A DNA stretch of 64,000 nucleotides from CAWAND01 sp963727915 (GCA_963727915.1 CAVSID010000001.1:62001-126000); one strand, 5' to 3'. Shown: positions 36,974 to 47,120, counted from the first letter of the stretch. Numbers and translations are program-made. Notes: generated by a model from the sequence alone, not told the origin.

Positions 36974-37861
36974 TCACCGGGCTTCAGACAGTTCTGACTG
37001 GCGAGATGGTTGGATGTGACGCATTAGAATGACCGCCATGATGATATTCAGGAAGGTGATGATCAGGAAGGGGACCACAATGACGGGACTTTCGCCGGCG
37101 CCTCGGAGCGCCATGTTCACCGTCATGACGCTAACGGCCAGGCCGAGAGTAACCCCTTTCAGAAGGACGATGGAGGTCAGCAGGTAGCCCCACGCGCTTC
37201 GACGCAGCAGCAGGATCCCCGACAGGATGGCCAGGGGAACGATCAGCCCCAAATCCATGGCCTGGATGACAAGGGTCGTGGCGTTTTCCAGAGGCGGGGT
37301 CCCACCGGAAACGAGGGGAGGCACGATGCGGCCCAGCCAGGCCAGGAGCAGAAATCCACCGACCAAAAACAAGAGACCCGCCAGCCAGCCGTGAGGCAAG
37401 CCATCCGAGAAACGGCGCTTCAGATCAGACAAATCGAAGGAGAGCATCCCCAGCACGAATGCATACAGACTGAGGCTGAACAGCGCCACGTACACCAAGA
37501 ACAGGGCGTTGTAGGACGTCAGCATGGACATCGACAGGTACGTATACAGAAAGAAGCCCAGGGTCCCCGTCAGCAGCAGCCGGCCACGCAACGATCCGCG
37601 GAACGCCGACCAGGTGGAGACGGCCAGCAGCGGCAGGCCGACCACCAGGGTGACCAGATCGTTGCCTTGTTCCTGGGCGGCCGAACTGACGGTGTCGTAT
37701 CGGTATAGTCCCTGCCCATTGAGCATCACTTGTTCGCCCCGGTGATTTGTGTACGGCGTCGGCTGTCCAGGGCTCCGGTCGAAAAGCCCCATTCCGGCGG
37801 CGAAGAGTGCCAACAGGCCGATGGCCGGGATCAACAACTTCATGATCGATTGGTTCTTCAT
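36974..37861 (-). CDS. Eight- to nine-helix membrane protein, family unknown
   Basis: The 295-aa protein has a first helix MKLLIPAIGLLALFAAGMGL, then an extracytoplasmic loop PYTNHRGEQVMLNGQGLYRY. Several helices follow (LVTLVVGLPLLAVSTWSAF, LTGTLGFFLYTYLSMSML, ALFLVYVALFSLSLYAFVLG) and a C-terminal VIVVPFLIITFLNIIMAVIL. The loop sequence and helix count suggest a conserved membrane protein, but no transporter signature is seen. ATG 37861 follows AAGGGATGAG. Confidence 0.7.
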   Translation of the reverse strand: MKNQSIMKLLIPAIGLLALFAAGMGLFDRSPGQPTPYTNHRGEQVMLNGQGLYRYDTVSSAAQEQGNDLVTLVVGLPLLAVSTWSAFRGSLRGRLLLTGTLGFFLYTYLSMSMLTSYNALFLVYVALFSLSLYAFVLGMLSFDLSDLKRRFSDGLPHGWLAGLLFLVGGFLLLAWLGRIVPPLVSGGTPPLENATTLVIQAMDLGLIVPLAILSGILLLRRSAWGYLLTSIVLLKGVTLGLAVSVMTVNMALRGAGESPVIVVPFLIITFLNIIMAVILMRHIQPSRQSELSEAR

Positions 37862-38047
37862 GTCTCATCCCTTCGGATTGTTCACCAGCCATGGCGGGCT
37901 CCGCTTCTTGATTCACCTCGGCTCACGCAGGTCATCGAGGTCAGCTGACATCGCTCGGCCTCGCCAGCGAACCGGAGCGACTCTACCGAACATGGCCGTC
38001 TGCTTTTCACGCCGGAGGTGTGCTCCCCTCCGTAGACAATGTCCGTT

Positions 38048-38442
38048 CTAGTTGGCTTTGATCAGCAGGACCCAAGCGATCAGCCCAAGATTGACCAACA
38101 CCCCGATGAGTTCCTTTCTGTGCAAGCTTGTCCGCGCCACCGTCCCAGAAAAGCACGATCACGACCGCCGAGAAAATGGCCGATGCCACCAATGCTGTTG
38201 CGAACCAGTCCGCCCTGGTCAACAGACCCAGACCGCTGACGACCAGGCCAGCCGCCGCCAGGCTGTACAGCACACCGGCGGCGAAGTTTGTCGTCCCTTT
38301 CCCGAACGAAGAGGACAACAGCCACGACCTACCCGTCCAACCCATTTCGGGCTGGAAAGCGACCCAACCGCGAACTCAGCGTGACGTACCAAAGATGCAC
38401 CAGCCCATGCAACAGGACAAAGATGCCAGCGACTATGCTCAC
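38048..38442 (-). CDS. Small membrane protein, paralogue of 35958-36398 (frame-broken)
   Basis: GTG 38442 follows GGAGAGGAGG and opens VSIVAGIFVLLHGLVHLWYV. An indel near 38350 joins it to PEMGWTGRSWLLSSSFG and the helices LYSLAAAGLVVSGLGLL and ALVASAIFSAVVIVLFWDGG. A second indel near 38110 restores KELIGVLVNLGLIAWVLLIK, ending at 38048. The end-to-end similarity to the neighbour at 35958 supports this reconstruction. Confidence 0.65.
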
Positions 38443-38933
38443 GATGCCTCCTCTCCTCAAAGTGGAACAAGTATTCTTCTATGGGTGCAGATTTCCCAAG
38501 AGACTGGCTCACCACGCTTCGCAGTCTCGCGGTGAGAGGCTGCGCCCGTCGATGAGTTTACGGGGTCACGCGCCGCCCATCCAGTGAGAAACCACCGTCG
38601 CACGGGCGAGAACTGTCATGTTTATCCCACGCAAGGGGACCCCGCCTTGGCGTTCGTCTGGCCGGGTCTGAGGTATGTGGCCCTTCTGAAGACCATCGCT
38701 TCCCTCGGCCCTCGCCGGGCCGCTCACCCTCCGGACGCCAACGGGCTTGGTCATTTGCCCGCCGGGGCCCACATTGTCGGGAGGCAGTCTTTCGAACGCG
38801 ATAACCTGTCGGGGGCGGAGGTCCCACAGATGGTAGAATATATGGACAAGCCAACGTGCCGGATGTGCCTTCGAAGCCGTCAAGCCTTCATCCAGAGGTT
38901 GGCGGCCTTTCACTCTCGGGCGGGAGTCGCGAT
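38443..38933. other. Intergenic stretch without a convincing gene
   Basis: About 490 bases. Frames on both strands lack recognisable protein patterns and ribosome-binding sites. A TAGAAT -10 candidate for carD lies at 38834-38839. Confidence 0.4.
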
Positions 38934-39455
38934 ATGGCAACCGAACGCAATCGGATTCTGATGAAGACCGATGACTTGGTCGTTCATCCCTCGCATGGTG
39001 TGGGACGCATCATCGGAGTTGAAACCAGGGAGTTCAGCCAGGGCGCTCCTCAGTTGTACTACCGGATCGCCATTCCAACCGGCACAGTGTGGGTTCCAGT
39101 GGATGGGTCAGGGGCAGGCTTGCGCAAACTGACCGCCAAAGAAGATCTCGAGCACTATCGCCAATTGCTGTCAGGGCGACCGTCGTCTCTCCCCAAGGGT
39201 TATCGGGAGCGCCAGAACGCACTCCTGGAACGTCTCAAACAGACATCCTTCGAAGCCAGATGCAAGGTCCTGCGCGATCTGAGTGCTCTCGGCTGGCATA
39301 AGAGATTGAACCAAGGTAATGCCGGCTTGCTGAGGATCGCTCATCGCGACGTCTGCACCGAGTGGGCCGCTTCGGCTGGTGTGAGCATCAACGAAGCTGG
39401 GGCCCAGATCGGATCCCTGCTGGTCGAGGGCAGGAACACTTACGACAGCCAGTAG
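38934..39455 (+). CDS. CarD-family transcriptional regulator
   Basis: The protein of about 173 aa starts at ATG 38934 behind GGGAG. The N-terminal RNA-polymerase-interacting domain is DDLVVHPSHGVGRIIGVETR, then YYRIAIPTGTVWVPVDGSGA. The C-terminal helical DNA-binding part includes PKGYRERQNALLERLKQTSF. CarD/CdnL proteins bind the RNAP beta subunit and stabilise open complexes at ribosomal and stress promoters. The tail (VSINEAGAQIGSLLVEGRNT) is typical. Confidence 0.85.
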   Translation: MATERNRILMKTDDLVVHPSHGVGRIIGVETREFSQGAPQLYYRIAIPTGTVWVPVDGSGAGLRKLTAKEDLEHYRQLLSGRPSSLPKGYRERQNALLERLKQTSFEARCKVLRDLSALGWHKRLNQGNAGLLRIAHRDVCTEWAASAGVSINEAGAQIGSLLVEGRNTYDSQ

Positions 39456-39503
39456 CCCCTCCTTCACGACCAACGCAACTCGGGCGAACCGCACTATCCT
39501 GAA

Positions 39504-39713
39504 CTAGCCTGCTTTCCCCCCGATGACCAGACCTGAGGGGACCGCCTCAGCCAGCCCCAGGGTAATGCTGCCGGGGCTGCAACCGACGTCGACCATGCTC
39601 AACCCAGGCATAGGAAAGGGAAGCAGAACGGTCACCTGGCGCCCGGCAATCCTTCGCCCATAATCTTGACGGAGGGCCGGGGTCACACCCTGGGCACGCT
39701 GAGAATCGGTCAT
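39504..39713 (-). pseudogene. Truncated class I SAM-methyltransferase remnant
   Basis: The 69-aa reading frame carries only the N-terminal part of a methyltransferase. LSMVDVGCSPGSITLGLAEA is SAM-binding motif I. The reading frame stops right after VPSGLVIGGKAG, where motif II should follow. It is likely a deletion remnant or a gene broken by sequence error. Confidence 0.55.
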
Positions 39714-39746
39714 GCGGGCCCCGCCTTCTCGCTTTTGCCTACCGTC

Positions 39747-40124
39747 TCAATCTGAAACCAGCGTGTGGCCGGCAAGCGTCAGGACCCTCCGAGCCACTCC
39801 CAACTGCTCTCGCCGGACCAAAACGTAGTCCGTGTCATACGTCGACACAGCGAACAGGCTCACGCCAGCCTCGGCCAACGCCCCGGCGAGCGAGGCCAGC
39901 ACGCCCGTTAGTGAGAAAGCGAGGGGACCCTCAACCTGGATGGCCCGCCACCCCCTCTCGCACGCCACGTGATCCGGTACAACCGCCTCAGCGCAGACGA
40001 TCGACAGCTCATCAGGGGTTCGCGTCAGGCTGACGAACCCAGCCTGCGGTAGCCAGCTAGGGGAAGCGGCATCGTGTTCCAGACGGCACACGGCGAAAGT
40101 CTCATCTAGGACGGTCAGGTTCAC
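39747..40124 (-). CDS. ACT-domain protein
   Basis: The 125-aa protein has two ACT-like halves. The first is TFAVCRLEHDAASPSWLPQA followed by FVSLTRTPDELSIVCAE, the second AFSLTGVLASLAGALAEAGV with VSTYDTDYVLVRREQ. This duplicated small ACT form (CASTOR/DUF2241 type) is a predicted amino-acid-sensing protein without catalytic domain. Ligand and partner are unknown. Confidence 0.82.
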   Translation of the reverse strand: MNLTVLDETFAVCRLEHDAASPSWLPQAGFVSLTRTPDELSIVCAEAVVPDHVACERGWRAIQVEGPLAFSLTGVLASLAGALAEAGVSLFAVSTYDTDYVLVRREQLGVARRVLTLAGHTLVSD

Positions 40125-40148
40125 GACTGGGGCTCCAACTTGTGGTAT

Positions 40149-40302
40149 CTAAGTGCGAATCAGATGGGCTATGGGGCCGGGCGGTTCGACGCGTACGTCT
40201 TCAATGTACCAAGCCCAAGAAGGTAATGTTGGCGGGATCCGTGCCATAGGCGAAGACCCGGTGGGGAGGCCGATTGATGACCACGGAGTACGCTTTGTCC
40301 AT
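40149..40302 (-). pseudogene. Truncated SRPBCC (polyketide cyclase-like) remnant
   Basis: ATG 40302 follows GAGGTGAGG. The frame YSVVINRPPHRVFAYGTDPA is the first strand and helix of an SRPBCC domain. After one indel near 40200 it reads IEDVRVEPPGPIAHLIRT and stops. Only about 50 of the usual 140 residues remain. The 40303-40475 gap has no gene. Confidence 0.5.
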
Positions 40303-40475
40303 CACCTCACCTCAATGATCTGCCGGGGATCGGAATGACAGTCTTCCCGACCGTCTGCCACCTGGCCGGATGAGAATGTGCGGTGTGCTCGTGGGGCCGC
40401 CCCTCGCCTGGACTTTGGGATGGGTGGCCGTGGATTGACCGCCTCCTGAGATCCGGGGGGCCCCTCTGAGAGCGG

Positions 40476-40946
40476 CTAAGGTGCCCGCCCTTGAATGTGA
40501 TCCCGAAGATCCGACGCCAACGCCGCCATCGCCGCCATGTCGCCATGCGGTGCATCAGGCCATTCATCCACTTTCGTGCCCCAGTACGCTCGCGGCGCCC
40601 CCGGATAGCGGCCGAACAGGTGTACATGCAAGTGGGGAATATGGTCCCCTAGGACGAAGGAGTAAACGTGTTCCGCAGCGCAAACGGCCACAAGGGCACG
40701 GGAGGCAATCTGGATCTGGACCCCGAGGTCGGCCGCTTCCTCCGGCGTCAAGTCCGGCCAGCCCGGCACATGCTTTCTGGGTTCAACAAACAGGTGGCCC
40801 AGGTAATGTTCGGACTCATCCCCCCACAGCCCTGCATGCGAGACAACACCCAGGCTCGATTCGGCGATCGGACCGCCTGGCATGGTCTCCAGTCCCTGGT
40901 GCTTTCGGCATACGAAACACGTCGGTTCCGGCGGCTTGCCTGCCAT
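40476..40946 (-). CDS. HIT-family nucleotide hydrolase
   Basis: The 156-aa protein starts at ATG 40946 after GGAG. CFVCRKH is a zinc-like CxxC start common in HIT proteins. HLFVEPRKHVPGWPDLTPEE precedes the active-site triad HIPHLHVHLFGRYPGAP (H-x-H-x-H with the catalytic central His). It hydrolyses or transfers nucleotidyl groups from dinucleotides or AMP conjugates. It is cytosolic. Confidence 0.88.
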   Translation of the reverse strand: MAGKPPEPTCFVCRKHQGLETMPGGPIAESSLGVVSHAGLWGDESEHYLGHLFVEPRKHVPGWPDLTPEEAADLGVQIQIASRALVAVCAAEHVYSFVLGDHIPHLHVHLFGRYPGAPRAYWGTKVDEWPDAPHGDMAAMAALASDLRDHIQGRAP

Positions 40947-40987
40947 CTCCAGCCTCAATCCCTTGGGCCCGAGACAACCGTGCTCAG

Positions 40988-41983
40988 CTAGTTTGCCAAC
41001 TGCATGACGCCGGCCGCCTTCAGCGTTCTGAGTACCCGCAGCGTGACCATCTTGCTCGGCTTGCCCCGTCTTTCGATGTCGACCCACATTTTGCGATTGA
41101 GGCCGTTGTGGAGCTTCCAGCGGCCCCATTCGTCCCCCTTGGCCAGGATCCAGTCGAGGGCAGGCCGGAGACGTTTGTCCTGGCCATGGCCCAAGGCAAC
41201 CAGATTGGCAACCGTCTCCAACACATCGCTCCAGTAGCTCATCGGGAAGCCGAGTTTGAACCACGTCGAGCTGACCCGCTGGGTAAAGGGATAGTCCGCC
41301 TCGAGCGGGTTGCGGCTGAGGAGGAAATTTCCCCCGGCCGACAGCGCCCGCTTGATCAATGGATTCCGTTGATCCTCGGGTACCGACAACAGGCCGCGCA
41401 GCGCCTTGTTGGCCCCCCATCCACAGGCCTGGCCCTGGTTGATCCCACAGGCGAAGCCGGGACCCGACGTGCCCGAGGCGAAGTATCGTAGCTCGGTGTC
41501 TCCCACGATGGCGCGCGCCAGCCAATCCGTGGCTGCGGTCACGCGCTGATCGTTACCAAACCCCAAAGCCCGCAGGGCGAAGAGTATGTTGCCGTTGAGG
41601 CACAGCAAGGCTCCACTCGGCAGGGATTTCGCTTGACCGGAGAACGCGGCATTGGACCCGAGGCTGTGTCCCAGGAGGTATTCGGATCCCCTGCGAACTC
41701 GTTCATCGACCGGATCGGCGCCCAGTTCAGCCAGCACGAGCAGGGACCAGACGGTCGCCCGGTACTTGGGTGAATATCCTGCGCCCGGCTTGGCCCAATA
41801 GCCCTCAGTCGACTGGGCATCCAGAATAGCGGGTACCGGACCCGTTCGCATGATATCGGCCTGGGCAGCCAACAGCTCGGGGTCGTGCTCGGGCACATCC
41901 ATGAGGTCCCTCAAAGCGAAAAAGCGGGCGCTTGGAAGCTGATCATCCTTCTCCAGAAGCCAATAAAGCGCGGCAAAACTCAT
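40988..41983 (-). CDS. Alpha/alpha-toroid protein (terpenoid-cyclase/prenyltransferase-like)
   Basis: The protein of about 331 aa starts at ATG 41983. Repeated helical pairs include YSPKYRATVWSLLVLAELGA, NGNILFALRALGFGNDQRVT, WGANKALRGLLSVPEDQ and FPMSYWSDVLETVANLVALG. The QSTEGYWAKPG and DEWGRWKLHNGLNRKMWVD segments resemble QW-type repeats. Databases sometimes label such proteins 'nitrogen fixation protein NifH', but no P-loop or cluster cysteines are present. No DxDD or DxD cyclase motif is obvious, so its activity is unknown. Confidence 0.7.
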   Translation of the reverse strand: MSFAALYWLLEKDDQLPSARFFALRDLMDVPEHDPELLAAQADIMRTGPVPAILDAQSTEGYWAKPGAGYSPKYRATVWSLLVLAELGADPVDERVRRGSEYLLGHSLGSNAAFSGQAKSLPSGALLCLNGNILFALRALGFGNDQRVTAATDWLARAIVGDTELRYFASGTSGPGFACGINQGQACGWGANKALRGLLSVPEDQRNPLIKRALSAGGNFLLSRNPLEADYPFTQRVSSTWFKLGFPMSYWSDVLETVANLVALGHGQDKRLRPALDWILAKGDEWGRWKLHNGLNRKMWVDIERRGKPSKMVTLRVLRTLKAAGVMQLAN

Positions 41984-42797
41984 GCTAACACTCGTCCTTT
42001 CGTGCTCCTGCCCGTCCGGCATTCAGGGTCCAGGCGATGCCATGCCATGTCCCGGAAGATACTGCCCTTCATCAGAGCCTCCAGAAGCTGGGCATCCTTC
42101 CCACTCAAATGGATATCGCCCTCATTGCAGAAGAGGATCTCCAGTCGTTCATCCGGGAGGGAAACCCGGAAATCACATTCGCCCGGACGACTATCTGCTG
42201 CGCCAGGCTGTCCTCGATAAACCTGTTAACCCACTGCGTTCCCACACGCATTGGTTGAACAGCAAGTCTCCATGCAGGTTGCATCAGATCTCGTAGGTGG
42301 CTGTGACGAGGGCCTCCCCCGGCGCAGTCTCCAGGAATGCTGCCATGCCTCGCAAGGCGGAGGCCCAGTCGTCTTTGTTGATGATTTCGGTTCGATACTG
42401 GAACTCTGTCATGACAATTTCGGGCCGTGTAGACGAGGCGCCGTTCCCCTTGATTCCCCTCCATTGTGCGCTCTTGGGCGGCGCAGCGCAACTCACGCCG
42501 TCCTTCCGCCGCAGGCCCGCATTTGTGATAAACGTCACAAATCAGCTTGGGCCGACGTTGTGGTGGGCCCCCATTGTGGACACACGGGGGATGTGCCCTG
42601 CAGATCGGTCGATGGCCTCGGAAGCATACTGTACGAGACGAAACCGCATGTAGAATGGGAATGCCATGCGGCGCTGTCGTGAGGCCGTCAGCTCCCTGTC
42701 AGGGCGGCCCGTCAGAATGTGCGTGAATAGTGTAGGCAAGAGAACAGTGACCCAACCAATCTTGGGGACTTCCCCTACCACAAAGCGACACCAACCC
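41984..42797. other. Intergenic stretch with possible gene remnants
   Basis: On the plus strand, 42037-42296 reads LGILPTQMDIALIAEEDLQS, then after an indel near 42190 DDYLLRQAVLDKPVNPLRSH, perhaps the tail of a nucleotidyltransferase-like protein. On the minus strand, 42284-42412 encodes about 42 residues ending AALRGMAAFLETAPG-like text (SALRGMAAFLETAPGEALV). Neither is secure. A CRP-type site lies at 42524-42539 and a TAGAAT -10 candidate at 42651-42656. Confidence 0.35.
42524..42539. promoter_or_regulatory. CRP/FNR-type palindrome, 14/14 consensus match
   Basis: TTTGTGA-TAAACG-TCACAAA lies about 260 bp upstream of the ABC exporter ATPase gene. Confidence 0.75.
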
Positions 42798-43545
42798 ATG
42801 AACAACACCATCGTCCAGGCCACCGACGTCTACAAGACCTATCACACCGGGACGGTTTCCGTACCCGCTTTGCGCGGCGTCAGTCTAAACGTGCAGCGCA
42901 AGGAAGTAATCGCCGTGATGGGGCCGTCGGGATGTGGCAAGACCACCTTGCTCAATTGCCTCTCCGGGCTTGACGCCGCCGATAAGGGCGAGATTGTCAT
43001 CGAGGGCAGCGAACTGACCGAAATGTCCGACTACCAACGCACTGACTATCGGGCACGGCGGATGGGATTCGTCTTTCAGTTCTACAACTTGCTCCCTGTC
43101 CTGAGTGCCGTAGAAAACGTCGAGATGCCTCTGTTGGTCTCCGGCGTCCGGCCCAGCATTGCCCGCCAACAGGCACTGGATGCGCTCGCCCAGGTGGGGC
43201 TGGCCGAACGAGCATTCCATCGCCCGGCGGAGCTCTCGGGTGGAGAACGCCAGCGCGTGACTCTCGCGCGCGCTGCTGGTCAACGACCCAGTGATCGTTT
43301 GGGCCGACGAGCCCACCGGGGACCTTGACTCGGAGACGGCCGACCAGGTGATGGACCTGTTGATCCGCCTCAACAACGAACGTGATCTGACTTTCTTGCT
43401 GGTGACACATGCGCGGCGAGTTGCCGCTCGCTGCACCCGCATCGTTCAAATGCGCGACGGACAAATCGTGGGAGAGCAGACGCCGGCACAGATCCTTGCC
43501 CAACTCAGCAAGATCCCGTCGATGGATGACGGGGCGGCGGAGTAG
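42798..43545 (+). CDS. ABC transporter ATP-binding protein, LolD/MacB type (frame-broken)
   Basis: The protein of about 248 aa starts MNNTIVQATDVYKTYHTG. Walker A is MGPSGCGKTTLLNCLSG, the Q-loop FVFQFYNLLPVLSAVENV, the signature ELSGGERQRVTLARA. After an indel near 43270 it continues LLVNDPVIVWADEPTGDLDS (Walker B) and LLVTHARRVAARCTRIVQMR (H-loop). It is the ATPase partner of the FtsX-like permease that follows. Confidence 0.88.
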
Positions 43546-43612
43546 GACAGCCGTCGGCGACTCGCCCTGATCGCCGCTTCAAACTGCGGGCTCATGGCCT
43601 GGGGTGGCTTCC

Positions 43613-46600
43613 ATGGAGAAGCTGTTCGGTCTTGAAATGACGACGATCGCTGCTGTACTGGGCGCCTGCCTGGTGACAGTGGTGCTGGTGTTGGCGTTCA
43701 TGGGCTGGCGCAACAACGTGATGCTCAAGCTCGGCCTGCGGCCCATTCCTCGACGGCGAACGCAGTCGACTCTTATCATCGTCGGCTTGATGCTGGCAAC
43801 CCTGATCATCACGGCCGCCTTTGTGACCGGTGACACGCTCTCCTACACCATTCGATCGCTGGTCATCGAACAGCTTGGCCCGGTTGATGAAGTCGTCCAT
43901 CTGCGGACCAGCAGCAATTCGTCCCCCTATTTCAACCTCTCGAAGTATCAAGACCTGGCGGAGCAGATGGCAGACGACCCGATGGTGGACGGCATGGTCC
44001 CCGTCATTCATCTCAACTTGCCGGCGGTGGATGTGACTCGAGCGCCAAAGCCTGCGCAGCATGGAGGTCATGGGTTTGAGGCCGGAAGATCTGGCCGTAG
44101 TCATCCCGGAAGGCGAGCGCACGGATGCCGAAGGCCAAGCGCTCCAATTGGAGGCCTACGAGGGGCGGCAGGTCATTCTCAACCAGGCGGCGGCCGAGGC
44201 TCTGGGTGCCCTTCCGGGTGACAAGATCAATCTCTATGTTGGATCGACACCGCGCGCTTTCACGGTGGCTGCGGTGGCCTCAGCTGGCCGATCGCCAAGG
44301 GCGGTGCTGGATCTGCGCCAGGCGCAGGCGCTGCTCGGTCAGCGGGGGAAGATTAACGCCATCATGATTTCAAACCAGGGCGATCAACGGCAGGGTGCCC
44401 GGCTGAGCGATCAGGTCACGAGTTCGGCTGCGCGGACTACTGACGGATGACTTCGCAGTCCGTCAGCTCTTCCACCGTCTGGCCGGCGACCCGGCTGCGA
44501 TCGGCGCGCTGCGCAGCGCAGCCATCACCTACCAGGGCAACACGCGGTCCGATCTTCTGCGCCTGGCCGCGGGCCTCGAGTCGGGTGAGATGAACGACGA
44601 CATACGCAGCCTGCTGGCAGATGAGGGACTTGGCGGCGAGGTCCAGTCCATCCTCGAGCAGGCAAACTGGCGATCCGCCACCATGCGGCAAAGGCTGGCG
44701 AGCGAGTTCGGCAACTTGTCGAAATACAGCGTGGATGATTGGAAGCGCGATGGTCTCGACAGCGCCGAATTGGCCGCCAACGCCTTCACGACAATCTTCG
44801 TCGTCACCGGGCTTTTCGGGATCGCATCAGGATTGCTTCTGATCTTCCTGATCTTTGTCATGTTGGCCGCCGAGCGCAAGTCGGAGATGGGGATGACCCG
44901 CGCGATCGGCGCCCAACGCAAACACCTTGTGCAGATGTTCGTCTACGAAGGCACCGCCTACGACCTCGGCGCCGCCGCCGTCGGGGTCGTCCTGGGAGTC
45001 GCCACCGGCCTGATCATCGCCATGACCCTGGGAAGGGCCTTCGCCTCCGCCGATCTGGCGATTCGACCCAACGTCACGTTCACCAGCCTGGCCGTGTCCT
45101 ACTCGCTCGGCATGCTGGTCACCTTCGGAACCGTGCTCTTCTCAGCCCGGCGCGTGAGCCGGTTGAACATTGTGGCAGCCATACGCGACCTTCCCGAGCC
45201 GCCGCCGCGCCCCGTGTCGTTCAAGGCCCGGCTGCTCTCGCCTCTGTACGCGGTCGTGGATGGATTTCGCCACCTGCGGCACCTAAGGCTGGTCCGGGCC
45301 GTCAGATCTTGGGCCGTGGGCGTCCCAAAGAGCATCTTCGGGCTGGTCTGGGCCGGCTTCCGGGGTGGGCCCCTGACCTTGCTCACGGGTCTGGCGATGC
45401 TCTTCAGAGGATTGGCCGTTCACAGCGGATCCTTGTTCACATCTGGCTTCTCCTTCGCCCTGATTGGCTTCGGCCTCGTTCTTCGCTGGACCCTGGCCGC
45501 CGTCTTCCCGAAGAAGCGCAACTTGACCGAACGCATTGCTTTCACCCTGGTGGGATTGTCGGTCACGACATTCTGGTCGCTGCCGTCGAGCGCCTTCAAT
45601 TTCATCGGTGTGGACGACCTCAAGAGTGGGCCGGAAATGCTGTTTATCGCCGGCTTCATGATGGTCGTTGGCGCCGTGATGGTGGTCATGTACAACACGG
45701 ACTTGTTGTTGCGCCTAATCCTGCGCATCTTCGGCGGCAATCGCCGCTTGGCCCCGGTGCTCAGGATGGCCGTTGCCTATCCGCTGGCCAACCGCTTCCG
45801 AACCGGTTTGACACTGGGCATGTTCGGTGTGGTCGTTTTCAGCGTTGTGTTTATGGCCACGCTCTTCAAGGTCAATGAAGCCTTTTTCGCCAACACCGAG
45901 GGCCTGACGGGCGGATTTGAGCTCCGTGCCCTGGCCAGTGCCAACAACCCCATCCCCAATCTGGCCCGGTCCGTTGCCGCCAAGCCTAAGCTGCGGGAAG
46001 GCGGCTATGACGTGATCGCCAGCGAATTCGACGTGCCGGTTGAGGTCCAACAAGAGGGCGGGAAGTGGTTCCAATACCAGGTGCGGGCGGTCGACTCACC
46101 CTACCTGGACACGGTGGGGTACAACATCGCGGTCAAGGCCGAAGGCTACGAAACCACGCAAGACATCTGGCGCATGATCCGCGATCACCCAGGATACGCC
46201 GTCGTGGATAGCTACCCAGTTCCATCGCGCCAGACGACCTCTATCGTCATTGGCGGTCCAGATTTCAAACTGAATGGGGTCTATCTGGAAGACGAGGTGA
46301 TGAGGCCGATCCGCCTCAGAGTTCGAGATTCGAACGGGGACTCATTTGACTTGACTGTGATCGGTGTCCTTGAGCAGGGGACGATGATGAACCTCGGACT
46401 CGTCACCTCCCAATCCACGCTCGACAAGGCGCTGGCAGACCCCCCATCGCCGACTCAGTACTACATCCGGTTGGCCGAAGGGGTGGCTCCCGGCCCCGCC
46501 GGATCTGCACTGGAAGCGGCCTTCATGGAATATGGGCTTGAGACCGTTGACCAAGTCCAGGAAATCGAAGATGCCCAGGTTTCCCAGCGCGCCGTCGAGC

Positions 46601-46992
46601 AACTGCTCCTAGGTTTCCTGACCTTGGGTTTGATCGTCGGGGTGGCGGCCCTGGGTGTGATCAGCTCCCGGGCCGTGGTCGAACGCCGGCAGCAGATTGG
46701 CGTCCTGCGGGCTCTCGGTTTTCAAGCCAATATGGTGACTTGGAGCTTCATGGTCGAAGCGTCCTTCGTAGCTCTGCTCGGAATCGGACTTGGCGCTGCT
46801 CTGGCGCTGATCCCTGCCTACCAGGTGATCAGCGACATGGCGAGCGATTTACCCGGCCTGCACTTTCAGGTGCCGTGGGGTTCGATCGCCCTGGTAGTCG
46901 GCCTGGCCTACGGTATGGCCCTATTGGCCACTTATCTTCCTGCCCGGCAAGCGGCACGTGTGCTCCCGGCCGAGGCGCTCCGCTACGAATAG
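43613..46992 (+). CDS. Large FtsX-like ABC transporter permease (frame-broken)
   Basis: About 1,126 residues after two frame corrections (near 44045 and 44425). The N-terminus has TTIAAVLGACLVTVVLVLAF and LGLRPIPRRRTQSTLIIVGL, then a large extracytoplasmic domain. The first FtsX bundle is TTIFVVTGLFGIASGLLLIF with AERKSEMGMTRAIGAQRKHL. A second complete FtsX unit follows from RTGLTLGMFGVVVFSVVFMA, ending VISSRAVVERRQQIGVLRAL. The duplicated form exports lipids, lipoproteins or peptides rather than importing. It pairs with the ATPase upstream. Confidence 0.88.
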
Positions 46993-47027
46993 GCGAGCAC
47001 TGCCAACAGACACGCCAGCCGCGGGTT

Positions 47028-47043
47028 TGTGAATTTCGTCACA
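47028..47043. promoter_or_regulatory. CRP/FNR-type palindrome, 14/14 consensus match, upstream of trpB2
   Basis: TTTGTGA-ATTTCG-TCACAAA is centred at 47035.5, roughly 62-64 bp upstream of the predicted transcription start. This is the class I activator position. Confidence 0.78.
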
Positions 47044-47064
47044 AAGCCGACCCGTCAGCGCTGG

Positions 47065-47093
47065 TTGACATCGCACCTACCGGGTCGTATACT
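47065..47093 (+). promoter_or_regulatory. Consensus promoter of the T-box/trpB2 unit (TTGACA-N17-TATACT)
   Basis: A perfect -35 TTGACA at 47065-47070 and TATACT at 47088-47093 are spaced by exactly 17 bp. Transcription should start near 47098-47100, just before the T-box leader. Confidence 0.8.
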
Positions 47094-47120
47094 CGAAAAA
47101 CAATCGAGACCATCACAGGC

